This document shows positions 29,345 through 33,006 of a stretch of 33,006 nucleotides of DNA, piece after piece. Position 1 is the first letter of the stretch. Each line of letters begins with the position of its first letter. The notes under the pieces are model-generated. The model had not been told where the DNA came from. It worked only from the letters and a program-made list of their open reading frames with translations, and made no database searches. Origin of the DNA: Candidatus Martarchaeota archaeon (GTDB taxonomy: Archaea; Micrarchaeota; Micrarchaeia; Micrarchaeales; Micrarchaeaceae); NCBI GenBank assembly GCA_023473395.1, contig JAMCYO010000034.1:1-33006 (forward strand), given 5' to 3'. Both the position numbers and the translations under genes were made by a program.

Positions 29345-30715
29345 ATGCCTAAGGTAAAAATATCATCAAAAGCAAAAAATGTGATTGAAAAGGATAAAAA
29401 ATTCATAGTAACAACCACCAGGGAAAGCTATCCTTTCGTCGCGGAAAGCGGCGACGGAGACTTTACCTACGATATAGATGGAAACAGGTTCATAGACTTC
29501 TCAAGCTTCATATCGGTATACAATTTCGGCGTAAACGCCAATGCAAAAGTGCGCACTGCAATAAAAAACCAAGTAGATAAGCTGATGCATTCCGCATTTA
29601 CTGACTACTACGCAGAGCTCCCCGTAAAGTTCGCGGAGGAGTTCACCTCTTTGTTTCCCAAGCAGTACGGCAAGCTTTTCTTTTCCAACTCCGGGACGGA
29701 AGCGAATGAAGCGGCGATAAAATTTTCCAAAGTAATAACAAAGCGCAATAACATAATGGCTTTTTACAACTCCTTCCATGGCAGGACAAACGGGTCGCTT
29801 TCTTTGACGTCCTCAAAGCTGGTACAAAGGGAACATATGGGCCCTTTTGTTAACACAACGCATGTACTATACCCGTATTGCTACAGGTGCCCGCTGCACC
29901 AGAGCTACCCTGATTGCGGCTTTGCATGCATAGATTACATAAAGGATTACCCACTAAGCAAAGAGGTTTCAGGCCACGAAGTCGCGGCATTCGTTGCAGA
30001 GCCAATACAAGGGGAAGGCGGCTATGTCGTGCCGCCAAAAGACTACTTCAAAGAGCTCAAGTCCCTTACCGACAGCTATGGCATGCTTTTTGTTTCGGAC
30101 GAGGTACAAGCTGGATACTTCAGGGCGGGCAAACCTGCGGCCCTGGACAATTTCGGGGTCCATGCCGACATATACACATTTGCTAAATCGGTCGGAGCAG
30201 GTCTTCCGTTGGGGATAACGATGCTCAAGCGTTCGCTTCCTGACATACCTGCAGGGGCGCACGCAACCACATTCGGAGGCAACCTTGCCGTAATGGCGGG
30301 AGCCTACGCTCTTGCAAAACACATAAAGGGCAATATGCATTCCATAGAAGAGCAGGTGCATTCGAAGGGCCGCATGATAAAATCAAGGCTCGAGAAGATG
30401 AAGGAGCATTACGAGCTCATAGGCGACGTGAGGGGTCTCGGCATGATGCTTGCCATAGAACTCGTAAAGGACAGGAAAACCAAGGTTCCTGCAATAGAGG
30501 AACGCGACAGCATAATGGAAAAGTGCTTCTACGACGGGCTCTTGATGCTTCCAGCCGGCACTTCCACAATAAGGATAATACCTCCGCTAACCATGTCCGT
30601 AAGGAACATAGAGGCCGGCCTGGACATACTCGAGCGCGCAGTAGCGGAAACCGACAGGGCGATGCACTCCGCCAGTGCTCCAAAAAGCCGAGAGAACCCA
30701 AGGAGAGCGCATTAG
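29345..30715 (+). CDS. Class III aminotransferase (GABA/ornithine aminotransferase family)
   Basis: PLP enzyme of 456 residues from ATG 29345. FFSNSGTEANEAAIKF (113-128) binds the cofactor phosphate, FYNSFHGRTNGSLSLT follows, the aspartate pairing with the pyridine N is Asp252 in VSDEVQAGYF, and the PLP lysine is Lys281 in FAKSVGAGLPLG. The Cys pattern in PYCYRCPLHQSYPDCGFAC (Cys179, 182, 191, 195) is typical of the archaeal subgroup that includes ornithine and 4-aminobutyrate aminotransferases and amino-acid racemases, so the substrate cannot be fixed. A TATA-like CTTAATAAAAGG near 29304-29315 suggests its own promoter and argues against TTG 29270. It may feed aldehydes or semialdehydes to the dehydrogenase at 4979. 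Confidence 0.92.
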   Translation: MPKVKISSKAKNVIEKDKKFIVTTTRESYPFVAESGDGDFTYDIDGNRFIDFSSFISVYNFGVNANAKVRTAIKNQVDKLMHSAFTDYYAELPVKFAEEFTSLFPKQYGKLFFSNSGTEANEAAIKFSKVITKRNNIMAFYNSFHGRTNGSLSLTSSKLVQREHMGPFVNTTHVLYPYCYRCPLHQSYPDCGFACIDYIKDYPLSKEVSGHEVAAFVAEPIQGEGGYVVPPKDYFKELKSLTDSYGMLFVSDEVQAGYFRAGKPAALDNFGVHADIYTFAKSVGAGLPLGITMLKRSLPDIPAGAHATTFGGNLAVMAGAYALAKHIKGNMHSIEEQVHSKGRMIKSRLEKMKEHYELIGDVRGLGMMLAIELVKDRKTKVPAIEERDSIMEKCFYDGLLMLPAGTSTIRIIPPLTMSVRNIEAGLDILERAVAETDRAMHSASAPKSRENPRRAH

Positions 30716-30718
30716 CAA

Positions 30719-30864
30719 AAGGTATAAAAACACAAATAACAAAAACTATTTATAATAATTAGGGCAAAAATGAGTGCTGAAGCCTTATTTGGTAGTGCCG
30801 CAAGGGCGCCAAATGCCTGATATTGTATCTAGATAAGCTAAAATGTATACTCAAAGATGATTTA
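30719..30864 (+). promoter_or_regulatory. S19e promoter and leader with GNRA-capped hairpin
   Basis: TATA-like AGGTATAAAAAC (30719-30731) and TTTATAATAA (30749-30758) precede S19e; the second predicts a start near 30780. The leader contains ATTTGG (30787-30792) paired with CCAAAT (30809-30814), enclosing GCC-GCAA-GGGC, a stem closed by a GNRA tetraloop. GATGAT just before ATG 30865 is the ribosome binding site. A regulatory or protein-binding leader is possible. Confidence 0.4.
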
Positions 30865-31290
30865 ATGGCAAACGTATATGACGTTGACGCATCCGAACTC
30901 GTAAAGCTCGCTGCAGAAAAGCTCAAGGGAAAGGTAAAGAAGCCCGAGTACATAAACTACGTGAAAAGCGGAGCATCGAAGGAAAGGGTGCCAGAGGATC
31001 CTGATTTCTGGTACATGAGGACTGCCTCGATACTAAGGCAGATATACCTGAACGGACCGGTAGGGGTATCTAAGCTCAGGACAAGGTACGGCTCAAGGAA
31101 GGACCACGTCATACACCACCATCACCACATGCCGGCAAGCGGCAGCATAATAAGCGACGCCTTCAAGGAGCTGGAAACGCTCGAATACGTCAAAAAGACG
31201 GATAAAGGCAGGATCATAACCCCGAAGGGGAAATCCTTCATGGACAAGCTAAGCAACGAGCTCAGCGGCCACAATCAGGAAGCAAATTGA
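30865..31290 (+). CDS. rps19e: Ribosomal protein S19e
   Basis: Small-subunit assembly protein, 141 residues. Core blocks: MANVYDVDASELVKLAAEKLKG, PEYINYVKSGASKERVPEDPDFWYMRTASILRQIYLNGPVGVSKLRTRYGSRK, and ASGSIISDAFKELETLEYVKK with GRIITPKGKSFMDKLS. Between them is an unusual stretch of five histidines (VIHHHHHMPAS) where homologues carry a basic R/H-containing loop. ATG 30865 is chosen over TTG 30823 because of the GATGAT upstream. It begins the run S19e-PDCD5-L39e-L31e-aIF6-LX, a well-known archaeal gene order. Confidence 0.96.
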   Translation: MANVYDVDASELVKLAAEKLKGKVKKPEYINYVKSGASKERVPEDPDFWYMRTASILRQIYLNGPVGVSKLRTRYGSRKDHVIHHHHHMPASGSIISDAFKELETLEYVKKTDKGRIITPKGKSFMDKLSNELSGHNQEAN

Positions 31291-31312
31291 ATTGTTTTTG
31301 CAAGGAATGTAA

Positions 31313-31621
31313 ATGCCGGAAAGCTATGAAGGTTCTGATGACAAGGAGGCAAAGAAGGTCTTGGCGAAGATGTACAAGGACATGCAGCGCGAACAGCAGT
31401 TGAAGTCGCTGCTCAGGCAGCTCATGGAGCCGGAAGCGTACGAGCGCATCATGAACATAAGCGTGTCGAACCACGACCTATACATACAGCTGTCCAACAT
31501 GATTGTGCAACTGGCGCAGTCGAACCAGATATCTGGAAGGATATCAGACGCGCAGCTCGTGTCGCTGCTCAACAGGCTCACGTACAAGCCAGAACCCAAG
31601 ATAGAATTCAAGCACAAATGA
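31313..31621 (+). CDS. PDCD5/TFAR19-related DNA-binding protein
   Basis: 102-residue member of the archaeal PDCD5 family (COG2118), small helical proteins that bind DNA in some archaea; cellular role not settled. Family blocks: REQQLKSLLRQLMEPEAYERIMNI, VSNHDLYIQLSNMIVQLAQSNQI and RISDAQLVSLLNRLTYKPEPKIEF. The basic C-terminal tail is short. It lies between S19e and L39e, exactly where archaea usually have it. Confidence 0.94.
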   Translation: MPESYEGSDDKEAKKVLAKMYKDMQREQQLKSLLRQLMEPEAYERIMNISVSNHDLYIQLSNMIVQLAQSNQISGRISDAQLVSLLNRLTYKPEPKIEFKHK

Positions 31622-31646
31622 AAACTATTATGATTACGGTGTTATA

Positions 31647-31808
31647 ATGTCAAAAAAGAGCAAGATTAAAAAGGAGCGCCTCGGCAAGCAGATAAAGAGG
31701 TCGAGGAGAATACCTGTCCTTGCCATGGTAAGGACGCACAGGAGGATACAGCAAAACCTCTTCTCGAGGAATTGGAGAAGGACTAAACTAAAAATAAAGG
31801 ACGATTGA
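31647..31808 (+). CDS. rpl39e: Ribosomal protein L39e
   Basis: Tiny, very basic large-subunit protein that lines the peptide exit tunnel, 53 residues: KKERLGKQIKRSRRIPVLAMVRTHRRIQ, then SRNWRRTKLKIKDD. The P-x-x-x-M-x-RT and NWRR landmarks match the archaeal family. GGTGTTATA precedes the ATG. The next gene starts one base after its stop. Confidence 0.95.
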   Translation: MSKKSKIKKERLGKQIKRSRRIPVLAMVRTHRRIQQNLFSRNWRRTKLKIKDD

Positions 31809-31809
31809 A

Positions 31810-32238
31810 ATGCCTGCAAAACTAATCACGATTAATATAAGGAGGTACCTTGTCACACAGCCAAGGTCAAGGAGGCAAAAGCGCCTCAGCAGCTACGTCA
31901 GGGAAAGGATAGCACATTATACCAAGCTCAAGGAGGAGAACGTAAAATTGGATCTAGAGATGAACAAGGCGCTTGTAAAATTCTATTCGAAGCACATGCT
32001 TCCAATAAAGACTAGCGTAAACGTGGAAAACGGCGTGGCAAAGGCATCTCTCTATTCCGAAAAGAAGCCCGAAGCTCCTGTTGTTCCCAAGGGCAAGGCA
32101 GCTGCAAAGGAACAAAAACAGCAACAGAAGGCTCCGGAAAAGAAACAGGACCAAAAGGCCGCTGAAAAACCTTCCGAAGCCAAAAAGCCGGATCAAAAGC
32201 AAAAGGAGCAAGAACAGAAGCCCAAAAAGGAAGAATGA
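31810..32238 (+). CDS. rpl31e: Ribosomal protein L31e with long charged tail
   Basis: Large-subunit protein near the exit tunnel, 142 residues. The fold occupies about 1-86: TINIRRYLVTQPRSRRQKRLSSYVRERIAHYTKL, NVKLDLEMNKALVKFYSKHMLPIKTSVNVENGVAKASL. The remaining 55 residues are K, E, Q, A and P only (for example AAAKEQKQQQKAPEKKQDQK), absent from usual homologues, which are about 90 residues long. Confidence 0.94.
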   Translation: MPAKLITINIRRYLVTQPRSRRQKRLSSYVRERIAHYTKLKEENVKLDLEMNKALVKFYSKHMLPIKTSVNVENGVAKASLYSEKKPEAPVVPKGKAAAKEQKQQQKAPEKKQDQKAAEKPSEAKKPDQKQKEQEQKPKKEE

Positions 32239-32270
32239 TCCGGCAAGGTAACCAACCAGAGGTGCTTGCC

Positions 32271-32945
32271 ATGCCCATAATAAAATACTCAATACACGAA
32301 AGCGGATATGTGGGCGCCTTCGGTACTGCTACCGACAACCATATTTTCGTAAGCAGCACTATAAATAAGGCAGGACTGAAGGCGATAGGCTCTGCCCTTG
32401 GGATCGAGTGCACGCCAATCACAGTCGCGCTCTCGTATCTTGTTGGCATATTCTCAAGGGCAAATTCCTACGGGATAGTGTTATCGAACCTCGCAACCGA
32501 AAACGAGATAAAGGCGATAAAGGAAGCGGCACCAGACATAAACGTCGGAATAATAAAAAGCAGCCTAAACGCGATAGGGAACAACATACTCGCCAACGAC
32601 AAGGTAGCGATAATAAACCCGGAATATTCCGCTCAGGATGCAAAAGAGATAAGGGACATACTCGGCGTTGAGGTAGTCAAGTACGACGGCGGCAGCTTCA
32701 AGACAGTCGGTGCAGGCAATATACTCACCAACAAGGGCCTGCTCATCAATAACAGGTGCGACGACGCGGAACAGGCAGAAATGGAAAGGATAACCGGGAT
32801 GGAATCCATAAGGACAACCGCAAACATGGGCTCGCTGAGCATAGGCCTTTCAGTAATAGCCAATTCAAACGGCGCCGTAATAGGCTCCGAGACAACGGGC
32901 TTTGAAATCGCCAGGATAACGGAAGCACTTAAAATAGACGATTAA
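32271..32945 (+). CDS. eif6: Translation initiation factor 6 (aIF6)
   Basis: Anti-association factor that binds the large ribosomal subunit, 224 residues in five pseudo-repeats: YVGAFGTATDNHIFVSS, GIECTPITVALSYLVGIFSRANSYGIVLSN, GNNILANDKVAIINPEYS, GVEVVKYDGGSFKTVGAGNILTNKGLLINNR and MGSLSIGLSVIANSNGAVIGSETTGFEIARI. The start is decided by GAGGTG at 32259-32264, six bases before ATG 32271; an in-frame ATG at 32235 overlapping the L31e stop would add 12 residues foreign to the family. Confidence 0.96.
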   Translation: MPIIKYSIHESGYVGAFGTATDNHIFVSSTINKAGLKAIGSALGIECTPITVALSYLVGIFSRANSYGIVLSNLATENEIKAIKEAAPDINVGIIKSSLNAIGNNILANDKVAIINPEYSAQDAKEIRDILGVEVVKYDGGSFKTVGAGNILTNKGLLINNRCDDAEQAEMERITGMESIRTTANMGSLSIGLSVIANSNGAVIGSETTGFEIARITEALKIDD

Positions 32946-32957
32946 AAAGGTGTAATA

Positions 32958-33006
32958 ATGGAATACATTGTAAGGGGAAAAATAAGGAACAAAAACAGCA
33001 ACAGAA
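32958..33006 (+). CDS. rplX: Ribosomal protein LX (L18ae), N-terminus only
   Basis: Sixteen codons are visible before the window ends: MEYIVRGKIRNKNSNR. The EYIVRGKI opening resembles archaeal LX/L18ae, and LX follows aIF6 in the common archaeal order L39e-L31e-aIF6-LX. AAGGTGT six bases upstream serves as ribosome binding site. The call leans on position as much as on sequence. Confidence 0.75.
   Translation, partial: MEYIVRGKIRNKNSNR

Noticed and set aside
31102-31128. Histidine run in S19e as a cloning-vector tag
   Set aside because: It lies inside a native ribosomal gene with mixed CAC/CAT codons and native flanks on both sides.
1-33006. CRISPR array, insertion sequence, prophage or rRNA genes
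   Set aside because: No regularly spaced repeats, transposase or integrase motifs, or rRNA-like sequence were seen.

Overview
The window is chromosomal DNA of an archaeon. It carries archaeal ribosomal proteins (L30e, L7Ae, S28e, L24e, S19e, L39e, L31e, LX), RpoK, EF-2, aIF6, deoxyhypusine synthase, an archaeal-type UMP kinase, a PDCD5/TFAR19-like protein, a geranylgeranyl reductase-family enzyme and an ADP-forming acyl-CoA synthetase. Promoters look archaeal: a TATA-like box about 25 bases before short or absent leaders. Many starts follow a GGTG or GATGAT Shine-Dalgarno core. Genes are tightly packed, Ile ATA and Arg AGG codons are common, several ribosomal proteins have low-complexity tails, and the one tRNA has a D-loop insertion. 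I infer a small-genome DPANN archaeon, perhaps Micrarchaeota/ARMAN-like; no marker I can read proves this.

Layout. 1-4978: a minus-strand SUF iron-sulfur operon, sufB-sufD-regulator-sufC-sufS (sufS runs off the left edge). A small HTH protein with a C-terminal cysteine cluster sits inside it, and a perfect palindrome lies at the predicted sufB transcription start. 4979-8492: a P5C-dehydrogenase-like aldehyde dehydrogenase, a DUF192 protein, a basic two-repeat protein with an H1-like tail (minus), a PAC2-family protein and tRNA-Leu(UAA). 8510-14044: a minus-strand group of site-2 protease, SMC and signal peptidase. 14141-16555: a metallophosphoesterase without a normal start, convergent with an RpoK gene too short for most gene callers, and a geranylgeranyl reductase. 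16781-21861: two ribosomal clusters, L30e-S12-S7-EF-2 and L7Ae-S28e-L24e, separated by a small membrane protein. 21862-22096: an unexplained stretch between convergent genes. 22097-26158: FtsZ, deoxyhypusine synthase, UMP kinase (again without a normal start) and a beta-CASP nuclease. 26341-30715: a tail-anchored winged-helix protein, acyl-CoA synthetase beta and alpha subunits, and a class III aminotransferase. 30865-33006: S19e-PDCD5-L39e-L31e-aIF6-LX (LX is cut by the right edge).

Together, the aldehyde dehydrogenase, aminotransferase and ADP-forming acyl-CoA synthetase suggest energy from amino-acid breakdown. The rest is mostly information processing, membrane-lipid synthesis, chromosome handling and Fe-S assembly. 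The most notable points are the SUF regulator with its likely operator, the possible D-loop intron in tRNA-Leu, an Asp-to-His change in the EF-2 P-loop, two conserved genes lacking ATG/GTG/TTG starts, and the tail-anchored winged-helix protein.
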